Notes under the pieces: generated by a model
What the model saw: the letters and a program-made list of their open reading frames with translations, nothing else
Told to the model about the DNA's origin: nothing
Databases searched by the model: none
Source: an uncultured Chlorobiaceae bacterium
GTDB lineage: Bacteria > Bacteroidota > Chlorobiia > Chlorobiales > Chlorobiaceae
Assembly (NCBI GenBank): GCA_903838095.1
Contig: CAILXE010000285.1
Span: 1-5,854, forward strand
DNA: 5,854 nt
Direction: 5' to 3'
Translations under genes and position numbers: made by a program
Shown here: piece after piece, positions 1 through 5,850 of the stretch
How the letters are laid out: each line of letters begins with the position of its first letter
Position numbering within the stretch: the first letter of the stretch is position 1

Positions 1-219
1 CCTGACCAATCTTCAGATGTTTCTGCCGGATTGCAAAAAATTCAACGGGCACTCTCTTTTCATCTTGTGCAGCGATTAGCGATTATCAATTCTCCACAGA
101 TACTGCACATCTTCTCTGCAAGGCAGTGGGGTTGCTCTGTGCTTGATCTTAAACGCGACAAGCTTACTCATCAGGATCTGGGGCCGATGCCGATTGCATG
201 TCCATGCTCTGGTTTCTAA
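1..219 (+). CDS. C-terminal end of an unidentified protein, cut by the left edge
   Basis: A frame open from the first base runs 72 codons to a TAA at 217-219. It has no in-frame ATG until 187, so if real it starts outside the window. The product ends in a Cys-containing tail (residues GPMPIACPCSGF) preceded by a mixed hydrophobic and basic stretch. I do not recognise the family and see no motif that assigns a function. A second frame is also open from the edge to a TAG at 77-79, so coding here is not certain. The interval 220-317 is AT-rich, with no convincing terminator: the T-run at 262-270 has no stable hairpin before it. Confidence 0.35.
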   Translation, partial: PDQSSDVSAGLQKIQRALSFHLVQRLAIINSPQILHIFSARQWGCSVLDLKRDKLTHQDLGPMPIACPCSGF

Positions 220-247
220 CTTGTAACTGAATTATTGTTAAACGATT

Positions 248-284
248 TTGTGCAATTCTTTATTTTTTTTTGTAAAATTATACT
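248..284 (+). promoter_or_regulatory. Candidate promoter for the two-gene cassette
   Basis: The AT-rich interval holds two -10-like hexamers, TAAAAT at 273-278 and TATACT at 279-284, each matching the sigma-70 consensus at five of six positions. A TTGTGC at 248-253 could be a -35 for the first, but with a long 19-base spacer. No good -35 fits the second. Transcription from here would give a leader of about 25-40 bases before the ATG at 318. The match is by eye only. Confidence 0.28.
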
Positions 285-317
285 TAATAACCTTAAGCGC
301 AACAAAGTGGGAAAAAT

Positions 318-566
318 ATGACGATTCGAGTATCGGAAACAACTCGGGAGATTGTCTGTAAAAGCCTTGATATTGATAGGTTATCAGCAGTTATAGATAT
401 GAGTTATGGAGGCTTTTCAACAACAGCCGATGTTGATCGAGAGAAGACAAAGCTTTACTCCGACAGCAACAGAGGTTCTGTGAGGCTCAATACGGGACGA
501 TTTTACACCGTAAAAGAGTATGACGAGCGTATAAACCGTATAAAAAAAATGAAACTTCCTTATTAG
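318..566 (+). CDS. Small hypothetical protein (82 aa), first gene of the AT-rich pair
   Basis: This encodes a small soluble protein with no signal peptide or membrane segment. The N-terminal half (residues 1-45) mixes short amphipathic stretches. The C-terminal third, from RGSVRLNTGRFYT (residues 52-64) through YDERINRIKKMKLPY, is strongly basic. A tail of the form V-R-L-x-T-G-R-F-Y-T followed by a charged helix ending in L-P is one I associate loosely with short bacterial proteins of accessory regions, but I cannot name a family. The ATG is supported by a modest GGGA at 309-312, five bases upstream. The stop lies 13 bases before the next ATG, so the two genes are probably co-transcribed and this may be a partner of the membrane protein. 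Function unknown. Confidence 0.65.
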   Translation: MTIRVSETTREIVCKSLDIDRLSAVIDMSYGGFSTTADVDREKTKLYSDSNRGSVRLNTGRFYTVKEYDERINRIKKMKLPY

Positions 567-579
567 AGATGAAGAAATA

Positions 580-1356
580 ATGGGAATTGCGCCGGGCAAA
601 GAAAATGGGAAGGGATTTTCAAAAGAAGAGATCGCTCAATTAGAAAGTCTTGCTTCTCTTTATATGCAGGCAAAGTCTTTGATATTATACTCTGAGGAGG
701 TGGACCCTGATTACCGTTCAAATTTACAGACAATAAAGGAATTACGAGACGCTTTTGACCATCTCATGCGGATTATCATTGAGCGTTTTAGTGATGATAA
801 ATTCTCTTTTGGAGACTTGTCAAATACTGAGTATTTCCAAAAAAACATTCAAAAGTCTATTGGCCACGTCTATCGCTCAGCATTCGATGCTTTAGACGGT
901 GCTGTAATGTCTTTGAGAGAAAAAATCATATCAGGACTTGATGAATTTCCTCTTGAAGCAGTCAAGGATATTCTTCCAGAATACTGGGATATTCGGGTAA
1001 AACTTGAAGAGCTTAATGAAACTATTGGTTACCACCGAGCGCGAAAAGATATAGGCGGAAACATTGGAGAGACACTCGACCGTTTTGTTAAAGATGTTGA
1101 TATACTGAAAAGCTTTCACAAGAAGCTTCTTTCCGCAGGGCCCGCTCTTGAAGATTACAAGGAGAGGAAAAATCAGGAAGGGAAAAAAGAAAAGAAATCT
1201 CAGCTACAAATCTCAGTTACCAACGCAATTATAGGGGGAATCATTTGCGCGATAGTTGGTGTCATGGTCACGGTAGCCTTCAGCAGTTATTTTGCAAAAA
1301 CAAATATCCCCGAAAAACAAGTCCTCCCTGAAATGTCTACTCCGGTAAAAAAATAA
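580..1356 (+). CDS. Hypothetical C-terminally membrane-anchored helical protein (258 aa)
   Basis: I do not recognise this gene. The product is predicted to be mostly helical and cytosolic up to about residue 190. A highly basic linker follows (residues 193-207, KERKNQEGKKEKK), then one hydrophobic segment at about 212-236 (ISVTNAIIGGIICAIVGVMV and on) and a short polar tail. By the positive-inside rule the large N-terminal part should be cytoplasmic and the tail outside. Residues 55-64 read LRDAFDHLMR, an R-x4-H arrangement (R56, H61) like the catalytic motif of HEPN ribonucleases. One such motif is weak evidence, and HEPN membership is a hypothesis. Sampled segments are 33-43% GC, against about 52-57% in sampled neighbouring sequence, which suggests acquisition from elsewhere. 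The start at 580 follows a purine-rich stretch (565-574) rather than a clear Shine-Dalgarno. With the 82-residue gene upstream it forms a probable two-gene operon. Confidence 0.72.
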   Translation: MGIAPGKENGKGFSKEEIAQLESLASLYMQAKSLILYSEEVDPDYRSNLQTIKELRDAFDHLMRIIIERFSDDKFSFGDLSNTEYFQKNIQKSIGHVYRSAFDALDGAVMSLREKIISGLDEFPLEAVKDILPEYWDIRVKLEELNETIGYHRARKDIGGNIGETLDRFVKDVDILKSFHKKLLSAGPALEDYKERKNQEGKKEKKSQLQISVTNAIIGGIICAIVGVMVTVAFSSYFAKTNIPEKQVLPEMSTPVKK

Positions 1357-1515
1357 CAACACAGCATCTGCTGGCTGTCTGGTAAACGTATTGGATGTCA
1401 GGAGCAGTGTCAGTATCTCCCCTCAAAAGAGGAGCTGAAGAGGCAACTGGAAGAGGCGGCTGGCATTGAGCGCCCCAAAAATCCGGATCAGGAGGATATG
1501 GACGATGGTCGATAA
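1357..1515 (+). pseudogene. Start-less open frame, probable 3' remnant of a gene
   Basis: Immediately after the stop of the previous gene, and in the same frame, 52 sense codons run to a TAA at 1513-1515. There is no ATG, GTG or TTG until an ATG five codons from the end; only rare candidates such as CTG at 1375 exist. The translation looks like real protein: a Cys-rich beginning (CWLSGKRIGCQEQC), then a charged helix (LPSKEELKRQLEEAAGIERP) and an acidic tail. GC is 83 of 159 bases (52%), above the preceding gene and like the rest of the window. I read it as the C-terminal remnant of a gene whose 5' part was lost, possibly when the AT-rich pair arrived. The alternative is chance non-coding sequence. 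It ends 11 bases from the convergent stop at 1527, and no terminator is visible between them. Confidence 0.4.
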
Positions 1516-1526
1516 CAGTTTCCCTG

Positions 1527-2393
1527 CTATTGTGCCATTGCCGTCAGCGCAGTGCCGATGGCTTTTACCACTGCGGATGAAGAGAGGTCAAATTCCTGAG
1601 AGTTCCCGATAAAAATTGATGCCGGTAATCTGAGTGGTTTCAGGACAATTGAAGTTTCTTTACTGATCAGTGTGGTCATAGCCTTGTCAGCCATTGCGCC
1701 GCTGACCATGACGCCTTTTTCTCGACAGACCGGGTTGTTGACCAGCTCCCTGATGGCAAAATATTCGGTTTCTTCACGGCTTTTTACTTGACGGCAGGAA
1801 AATTTTTCTATTCTTCCATTGATTGTTATGGTAAAAATGACAGCGTTGCGTTCAAGTTCAAGGAGAATCTGCGGCTCTCCGGCAAACCTTGAGAGGTGAA
1901 GCAGAGGGAGTTGCGTTGAGCTCTTGAACACTATCCGGTGATTGACAGACAGAAAATCTGAAATGGTTTTACAGGGCTCAGCAGGATAGAAAAGCAGCAG
2001 ATGTTTTTCATGCAGGCCTTCGGGGCTGCCGTAGTCCGTACAATCGCAAAGATATTGATCAGGTTTGGTTAAAAAGTATTCGGCTTCAATTCTGCAATAC
2101 TTTTGATACTCTTCAGGAGTTGCGCCGGCAGGAAAGCTTGCAGGAAGAGGGAGCCAGGTTTTTGCTGCGATACTCAGGGCCAATTCATCTGCTTTCCACT
2201 CTTTGAGGTGGTTCTCAAGTTTTTTCAGGAAACGCATTCCTTTGCCGGGAGCAAAGTCATTAATGCCGAAAGGCAAGGTTTTACAGGCGCTCAGAATATA
2301 GCCGTTGCCACCGGAGGTTTTCAGCCGGACAATGGCTGAGACTGTCGAGTCGATAGTGCATGCTATCAGGCTTGTACTCATCACTTGGGACAT
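1527..2393 (-). CDS. PilM-like (actin/ASKHA fold) protein, degenerate
   Basis: This 288-residue cytosolic protein has the outline of the PilM branch of the actin-like superfamily. It has an N-terminal strand pair with a D-x-x motif (TIDSTVSAIVRL, 13-24), a mid-protein strand resembling the second phosphate-binding element (LLELERNAVIFTITINGRI, 177-195), a V-M-V-S-G-A element (228-233) where the adenosine motif lies in ASKHA folds, and an ending like the A-x-G-x-A-L helix of PilM proteins (VVKAIGTALTAMA). The first phosphate motif lacks its usual glycine (D-S-T) and the second has Glu where Asp-x-Gly is expected, so ATP binding is doubtful. It is the last gene of the alr operon; its ATG shares one base with the TAA of the comEA-like gene (TAATG), implying coupled translation. 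An alternative start is Met5. In type IV pilus systems PilM is the cytosolic partner of the single-pass protein PilN. The family call is by fold pattern only. Confidence 0.6.
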   Translation of the reverse strand: MSQVMSTSLIACTIDSTVSAIVRLKTSGGNGYILSACKTLPFGINDFAPGKGMRFLKKLENHLKEWKADELALSIAAKTWLPLPASFPAGATPEEYQKYCRIEAEYFLTKPDQYLCDCTDYGSPEGLHEKHLLLFYPAEPCKTISDFLSVNHRIVFKSSTQLPLLHLSRFAGEPQILLELERNAVIFTITINGRIEKFSCRQVKSREETEYFAIRELVNNPVCREKGVMVSGAMADKAMTTLISKETSIVLKPLRLPASIFIGNSQEFDLSSSAVVKAIGTALTAMAQ

Positions 2394-2908
2394 TATTCGA
2401 GAGTAAAATGTTTATTAAGGAACTCAAGCTTTTTTTTGCCTATCCCCTTGACTTCAAGAAAGTCCTGAAATTGCAGCACTTTTCCTCCTTTTGCCTTTCT
2501 GAAGGTGATCAGGCGTTCGGCCATAACCGGACCGATTCCCGGAACGCTCTGTAGCTGTCTGATCGTGGCTTTATTGAACGGGATGGTGCCTGTAAAAGCT
2601 TTCTTTTCCGAAACCCGGTGAGAGGTTTTCTTTTCAGTGGCGGCTTCAGCTTTTTCTCCTGCAACGCTTTGCATGACATCCTCTTTGACCGTCGTCTGAG
2701 CTATGGCAGCAAGAGCTATCAAGCTGTCAACCTCTGCTTCCCGGTAACGGGAGGCTTCAACTTTTTTGACAAGAGTCTCTGCTTTCTCTACCGAATTGAT
2801 GTTTTTCAGGACACCGCCCAACACAAGAAAGAGCAGAAGCATCGTGACCAGAGAGATTTCAGCTTTGGTAAAACTGAGCGTGACTGCCAATTTTTCGAGC
2901 GCCTTCAT
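2393..2908 (-). CDS. ComEA-like membrane-anchored helix-hairpin-helix protein
   Basis: A 171-residue protein with a short N-terminal tail (about 1-16), one transmembrane segment (about 17-36, rich in Leu/Val), a charged, low-complexity helical linker rich in Ala, Lys and Glu (about 40-105), and a C-terminal double helix-hairpin-helix domain (about 110-168). The two hairpins are PGIGPVMAERLI (123-134) and KGIGKKKLEFL (154-164), the GIG turns that contact the DNA backbone without sequence specificity. This is the architecture of ComEA, the receptor that pulls DNA into the periplasm during natural transformation. The linker is longer than in minimal ComEA proteins. Other anchored HhH proteins cannot be excluded. 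The start codon overlaps the alr stop by four bases (ATGA, 2905-2908) and its stop overlaps the start of the PilM-like gene, so the three are one translationally coupled operon. Confidence 0.85.
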   Translation of the reverse strand: MKALEKLAVTLSFTKAEISLVTMLLLFLVLGGVLKNINSVEKAETLVKKVEASRYREAEVDSLIALAAIAQTTVKEDVMQSVAGEKAEAATEKKTSHRVSEKKAFTGTIPFNKATIRQLQSVPGIGPVMAERLITFRKAKGGKVLQFQDFLEVKGIGKKKLEFLNKHFTLE

Positions 2909-4056
2909 AAAAAAACACGTTTAACCCTTGAAGAAACCGAGCAAAGCGTTTCATAGCTGATCGTGCCGGTGATTGCGGCAAGATCATCGGCTGAAGGGCC
3001 TTCCCAGCCAAAAAGAACGGCTTTGTCTCCTCTTTTGACGTCATGCTCTGTGCCGAGGTCAACCATCATCTGATCCATGGTGACGATGCCGACCTGTGGA
3101 TATGCTTTGCCGTTGATCATCACCACGGCCTTGCCCGAGAGGGCTCTTGAATATCCATCGGCATATCCTGCGGCGATGGTTGCAATATGGTGCGCTCCGG
3201 GAGCCGTCCAGGTTCGGTTATAACTGATTGTTTTTCCTGCATTCACTTGCTTTATGAAGATAACCCTTGACTCAAACTGCATAACCGGTTTGACATCAAG
3301 ATGGCACGGAGTGTTGTTTGCAGGATGGTAGCCATAGAGCAGAATGCCAGGGCGAACCATATCAAGCCAGGACTCTTCAGCCGAGAGAATAGCGCCGCTG
3401 TTGGCCGCATGTTTGCACACCGTAGTGGAGGAGGCGTGTTCATATTCTGTTGTCAGCGCCCTGAAGGTTTCAAGCTGGTGAAGCGTGAAGCCGCCAGGAG
3501 TTGCGCTTTCTGCAAAATGTGTGTAGATGCCGTTCAGCTTCAGATGCGAAGATCGGTCAATCTCCCTGAGAAGCTCCATTGCCTTAAACGGGAAGGCGCC
3601 GAGTCGCCCCATCCCGGTATCAACCTTCACCTGCACTGCCAGCGTTTTGCCGTGGGCGGAAGCAATCTGTTGCGCGGCATGAAGTGTGGCGCTGTCACAG
3701 ATGGTCATGTCAATGCCGTATTTCAGAAAAAACTCAATATGAGAAGGGAGCGGGGAGGCAAAAGCAAGAATTGTGGCAGGTTTTTTCAATGCACCGCCAA
3801 TTTTCAGCTCAATGGCTTCATAGATGTTGGCCACGCCGAAATCACTGATTCCTGTGCCCTCGAGCGCTTCTGAAACCTTGTGGACATTATGGCCATAAGC
3901 ATTTGCCTTGACAATGCCCATGATCCGTGCCTTTCCGTTGATTCTTTCACGGATTAAACGCACATTCCAGGCGAGTCGCTCCATCGAGACAAGAGCCTCG
4001 GTCATATTTTCTGCGGGAAACTCGCCTGTCGACATGGCGGCGATTATTTCATCCAT
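2905..4056 (-). CDS. alr: Alanine racemase (PLP-dependent)
   Basis: Interconverts L- and D-alanine in the cytoplasm, supplying D-Ala for peptidoglycan. Family hallmarks occur in order: the PLP lysine in IVKANAYGHN (K50), the VKVDTGMGRLG strand (143-153), ANSGAIL (218-224) and VRPGILLYG (234-242) of the phosphate-binding side of the barrel, the catalytic tyrosine in GKTISYNRTW (Y279), then AAGYADGYSR (295-304) and the substrate-loop motif VTMDQMMVDLG (325-335). At 383 residues it is normal in length, with both the barrel and the C-terminal beta domain. The first 18 residues precede the usual start of homology (residues EALVSMERLAWN), and Met8 or Met18 are alternatives. No Shine-Dalgarno precedes the ATG at 4056, so the start is uncertain. 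The gene heads the minus-strand operon and is divergent from the CBS-like gene. Confidence 0.96.
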   Translation of the reverse strand: MDEIIAAMSTGEFPAENMTEALVSMERLAWNVRLIRERINGKARIMGIVKANAYGHNVHKVSEALEGTGISDFGVANIYEAIELKIGGALKKPATILAFASPLPSHIEFFLKYGIDMTICDSATLHAAQQIASAHGKTLAVQVKVDTGMGRLGAFPFKAMELLREIDRSSHLKLNGIYTHFAESATPGGFTLHQLETFRALTTEYEHASSTTVCKHAANSGAILSAEESWLDMVRPGILLYGYHPANNTPCHLDVKPVMQFESRVIFIKQVNAGKTISYNRTWTAPGAHHIATIAAGYADGYSRALSGKAVVMINGKAYPQVGIVTMDQMMVDLGTEHDVKRGDKAVLFGWEGPSADDLAAITGTISYETLCSVSSRVKRVFL

Positions 4057-4114
4057 TAATCGAAGGCAGTTTTGTCATTGACAGTTGGGTGAAGCTCTTT
4101 ACCGAACGGTTCAT
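4049..4114 (-). CDS. Candidate 21-codon leader ORF overlapping the alr start
   Basis: On the minus strand an ATG at 4114-4112 opens a 21-residue frame (starting MNRSVKSFTQL) whose TGA (4051-4049) overlaps the first codons of alr by eight bases. A GGGGAG on that strand (4130-4125) sits 10 bases before its ATG, a better ribosome-binding site than alr itself has. A leader peptide whose translation delivers ribosomes to alr is possible. The peptide carries no run of a regulatory amino acid, and short ORFs arise easily by chance. Confidence 0.22.
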   Translation of the reverse strand: MNRSVKSFTQLSMTKLPSING

Positions 4115-4150
4115 TTCAGGTCTGCTCCCCGTCGGAACTTCACACAAAAA

Positions 4151-4179
4151 AACATATTTTGTTTCTGAATATCAAGCAA
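4151..4179 (-). promoter_or_regulatory. Candidate alr operon promoter
   Basis: Read on the minus strand, TTGCTT (4179-4174) and TATGTT (4156-4151) are separated by exactly 17 bases. These match the sigma-70 consensus at three and four of six positions. Initiation would fall near 4144, giving a leader of about 88 bases before the annotated alr ATG that includes the small leader ORF. The placement is sensible but the match is moderate. Confidence 0.35.
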
Positions 4180-4208
4180 CAAAGGCGCTTATTCCGCCAG
4201 TGTCGTGA

Positions 4209-4222
4209 ATTAATCAATTAAT
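4209..4222. promoter_or_regulatory. Paired ATTAAT palindrome between divergent genes
   Basis: The sequence ATTAAT-CA-ATTAAT consists of two copies of a self-complementary hexamer separated by two bases, a 14-bp near-perfect dyad. It lies upstream of the candidate alr promoter and just before a TATATT (4224-4229) that could be a -10 for the plus-strand gene, whose -35 is poor. It could be a regulator site, but AT-rich intergenic DNA produces such patterns by chance. Confidence 0.25.
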
Positions 4223-4299
4223 GTATATTTTCCGTTGAATTATGCATGGGGGTTTTCTGTAAACGTTCACCCATGTATCACTTTTTTTCAGTTACTACC

Positions 4300-5673
4300 A
4301 TGCCAAACCACGATATATTCGGGCTTGCAGCAGCCACACCTCTGGTTCTTCTCAAACAGATGGCTCGCAACATCAGACCGCAGGTCATGGCCAAACTCGA
4401 GTACATGAATCCGGCATGTTCTCACTATTACCGGGTGGCATGTGCTATTGTCAAGGATGCTGAAGATCGTAACCTGATTCATCCGGGAATGACCCTTGTG
4501 GACTGGAGCTTTGGCAACAGCGGCATTGCCCTTGCCATGGCCTGTGTCAGTCGCGGGTATAAGCTCCTGCTTGCCGCTCCTGATAAAATATCGCGGGAAA
4601 AACAGGATATGCTCAGGGCTATTGGAGCCGAACTGGTTATCACACCATCGGACGCTCTGCCTGGAGAGCCACGAAGTTGCATGAACGTGGCAGAGAGCCT
4701 CGTCAAAAGCATTCCCAACGCTTTTTTTACCGGAATGCACGATAATCCGGTCAGTCTCAAGGTGCATAGCGAAGCCACTGGCAGCGAGATTTTTCAACAG
4801 ACAGAAGGGAGGGTAACCCACGTTTTTATGCCCATGGCTTCGGGCGCCATGGTTTTCGGGGTCGGTCGCTTTCTGAAAGCACAGAATCCTGAAATTCGTA
4901 TTATTGGTGTGGAGTCACAAGGCTCAATCTATTCCGGTCTTTTCAAGGAAGGAAAACCGGGAGTTCCGGCATTTTCCGAACTGGAGGAGATAGGCTCCCA
5001 GCAGGCGTCAGCGTTCTGGAACCCTTCGGTTATTGATGATGTGGTGCAGATCAGTGATTATGACGCCTTCAACTGCGGCAGGGAGCTGTTGAGGATGGAA
5101 GCCGTTTTTGCCGGAGGCGCTTCGGGCGCGGCAATGGCAGCGGCGCTTCGGGCTGGCGCAGAATATCGTGACAGCGACTGTATTGTTGTTGTCATGAACG
5201 ATTTTGGTGGCTACTATCTGAGCAAGATGTATCGTGACGACTGGATGCGCAAACGGGGCTTTTACCGCAAGGCAAAATCGGCTATCGAGCAGATTACCGC
5301 TGAGGATATTCTGCACTTGAAGGTGCGCACCGATCTCATTTTCGCCTGTCCGGAAAATACCCTGGCCGAAGTGTTTGAGATGATGAAGCAGAGTGATGTT
5401 TCCCAGATGCCGATTGTCTCCTATAACGCGCCAATCGGCAGTATCAGCGAGAACAAGATTCTTTCTATTCTCATTGAGAACGACGATGCGATGAACTCAA
5501 AGGTCGTGGGTTTTATGGAGAAGCCATTTCCGGTTTGCCCGCCTGATGCCACCATTTCGGAATTATCGGCCAAATTGCAGCAAAGCGCGTCCGGGGTGTT
5601 GATCAGCCTTTCGGATGGACGGTTACAATTGCTTACAAAATCAGATCTTATTGATGCGCTGACTCATAAGTGA
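4300..5673 (+). CDS. Cystathionine beta-synthase-like pseudoenzyme with C-terminal CBS-domain pair
   Basis: The 457-residue product aligns end to end with cystathionine beta-synthases: TPLV (13-16), AKLE (31-34), FGNSG (71-75), DKISREKQ (95-102), HDNPVSLKVH (147-156), GGASGA (272-277) and the YLSKMYRDDWMRKRGF junction (306-321), then CBS domains at about 341-393 and 402-455. The second keeps TKSD (446-449), the usual ribose-contacting motif of adenine-nucleotide sites. Catalytic elements are lost. The N-x-x-x-S-V-K-D-R motif reads NPACSHYYR, with Tyr43 in place of the PLP lysine (human Lys119). The GTGGT phosphate loop reads ASGAM (180-184). The serine facing the pyridine nitrogen (human Ser349) is Phe302, and human Tyr308 aligns with Ser233. 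The frame is clean over its full length, so this is a maintained protein, not decay. It should not make cystathionine or cysteine; a nucleotide-sensing regulator or scaffold is an inference. The frame extends up to an ATG at 4246 (and another at 4273), but 4300 gives normal family length. No start has a Shine-Dalgarno. Confidence 0.88.
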   Translation: MPNHDIFGLAAATPLVLLKQMARNIRPQVMAKLEYMNPACSHYYRVACAIVKDAEDRNLIHPGMTLVDWSFGNSGIALAMACVSRGYKLLLAAPDKISREKQDMLRAIGAELVITPSDALPGEPRSCMNVAESLVKSIPNAFFTGMHDNPVSLKVHSEATGSEIFQQTEGRVTHVFMPMASGAMVFGVGRFLKAQNPEIRIIGVESQGSIYSGLFKEGKPGVPAFSELEEIGSQQASAFWNPSVIDDVVQISDYDAFNCGRELLRMEAVFAGGASGAAMAAALRAGAEYRDSDCIVVVMNDFGGYYLSKMYRDDWMRKRGFYRKAKSAIEQITAEDILHLKVRTDLIFACPENTLAEVFEMMKQSDVSQMPIVSYNAPIGSISENKILSILIENDDAMNSKVVGFMEKPFPVCPPDATISELSAKLQQSASGVLISLSDGRLQLLTKSDLIDALTHK

Positions 5674-5703
5674 GCGCTGAAAAATTATATGGTTGTTTTT
5701 TTT
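5656..5703 (+). terminator. Weak candidate terminator after the CBS-like gene
   Basis: GCGCT (5656-5660) can pair with AGCGC (5673-5677) across a 12-base loop spanning the stop codon. A T-rich run (TTGTTTTTTTT, about 5693-5703) follows, but 16 bases separate it from the stem, which is too far for a classical intrinsic terminator. An A-rich stretch before the T-run could form an alternative weak stem. Confidence 0.22.
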
Positions 5704-5750
5704 GCGGGATTTACTTATTTAAGCAATCCTTAATATTCCTCTTTTTTCAG

Positions 5751-5771
5751 GCGCAATGCACTATATTGCGC
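5751..5771. repeat. Perfect 7-bp inverted repeat
   Basis: GCGCAAT (5751-5757) and ATTGCGC (5765-5771) flank the 7-base spacer GCACTAT. No T-run follows on either strand: on the plus strand the T-run lies before it. It is therefore not an ordinary terminator. Its place about 75 bases before the strong ribosome-binding site at the right edge suggests an operator or an RNA hairpin in the leader of the next gene. The rest of 5674-5854 shows no convincing gene, apart from an ATG at 5811 whose frame is open for 14 codons to the edge. Confidence 0.4.
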
Positions 5772-5845
5772 AACTAAGCTGGAAAAATTGCACACAACCA
5801 GCATGATTATATGAAGGTAGAGTCGAGAAAAAGGCAGTTCATTTT

Positions 5846-5850
5846 GGAGG
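5846..5850 (+). promoter_or_regulatory. Ribosome-binding site of a gene starting beyond the right edge
   Basis: GGAGG, followed by GTAA at the last bases of the window, is a consensus Shine-Dalgarno at the right distance for a start codon just past the edge. It is the best such site in the window. The competing reading is that it lies inside a coding frame opened by the ATG at 5811. Confidence 0.35.

Noticed and set aside
238..1392. TAAACG with a similar AT-rich flank on both sides of the cassette (about 239-250 and 1383-1394), possible attachment-site or target repeat
   Set aside because: Only six bases match exactly, and the same hexamer occurs again near 4260, so this is within chance.
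1418..1430. CCTC-AAAA-GAGG hairpin as a bidirectional terminator between the convergent transcripts
   Set aside because: The stem is only 4 bp and no T-run follows on either strand.
3301..3873. 190-codon plus-strand open frame inside alr
   Set aside because: It lies antisense to well-conserved alanine racemase motifs and its translation shows no recognisable family.
4288..4821. Long minus-strand open frame opposite the CBS-like gene
   Set aside because: The plus-strand frame has clear family homology across the whole interval; the opposite frame is a shadow with no recognisable domain.
5116..5153. 12-bp direct repeat GGCGCTTCGGGC, 26 bases apart
   Set aside because: It lies within the CBS-like coding region in a GC-rich glycine/alanine stretch. 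The copies are in different frames and encode different residues, so it is compositional coincidence.
5686..5706. Sigma-54-type GG/GC promoter around the TGG and TTGCGG
   Set aside because: The spacing between GG and GC is 11 bases where 10 is required, and the flanking consensus is poor.
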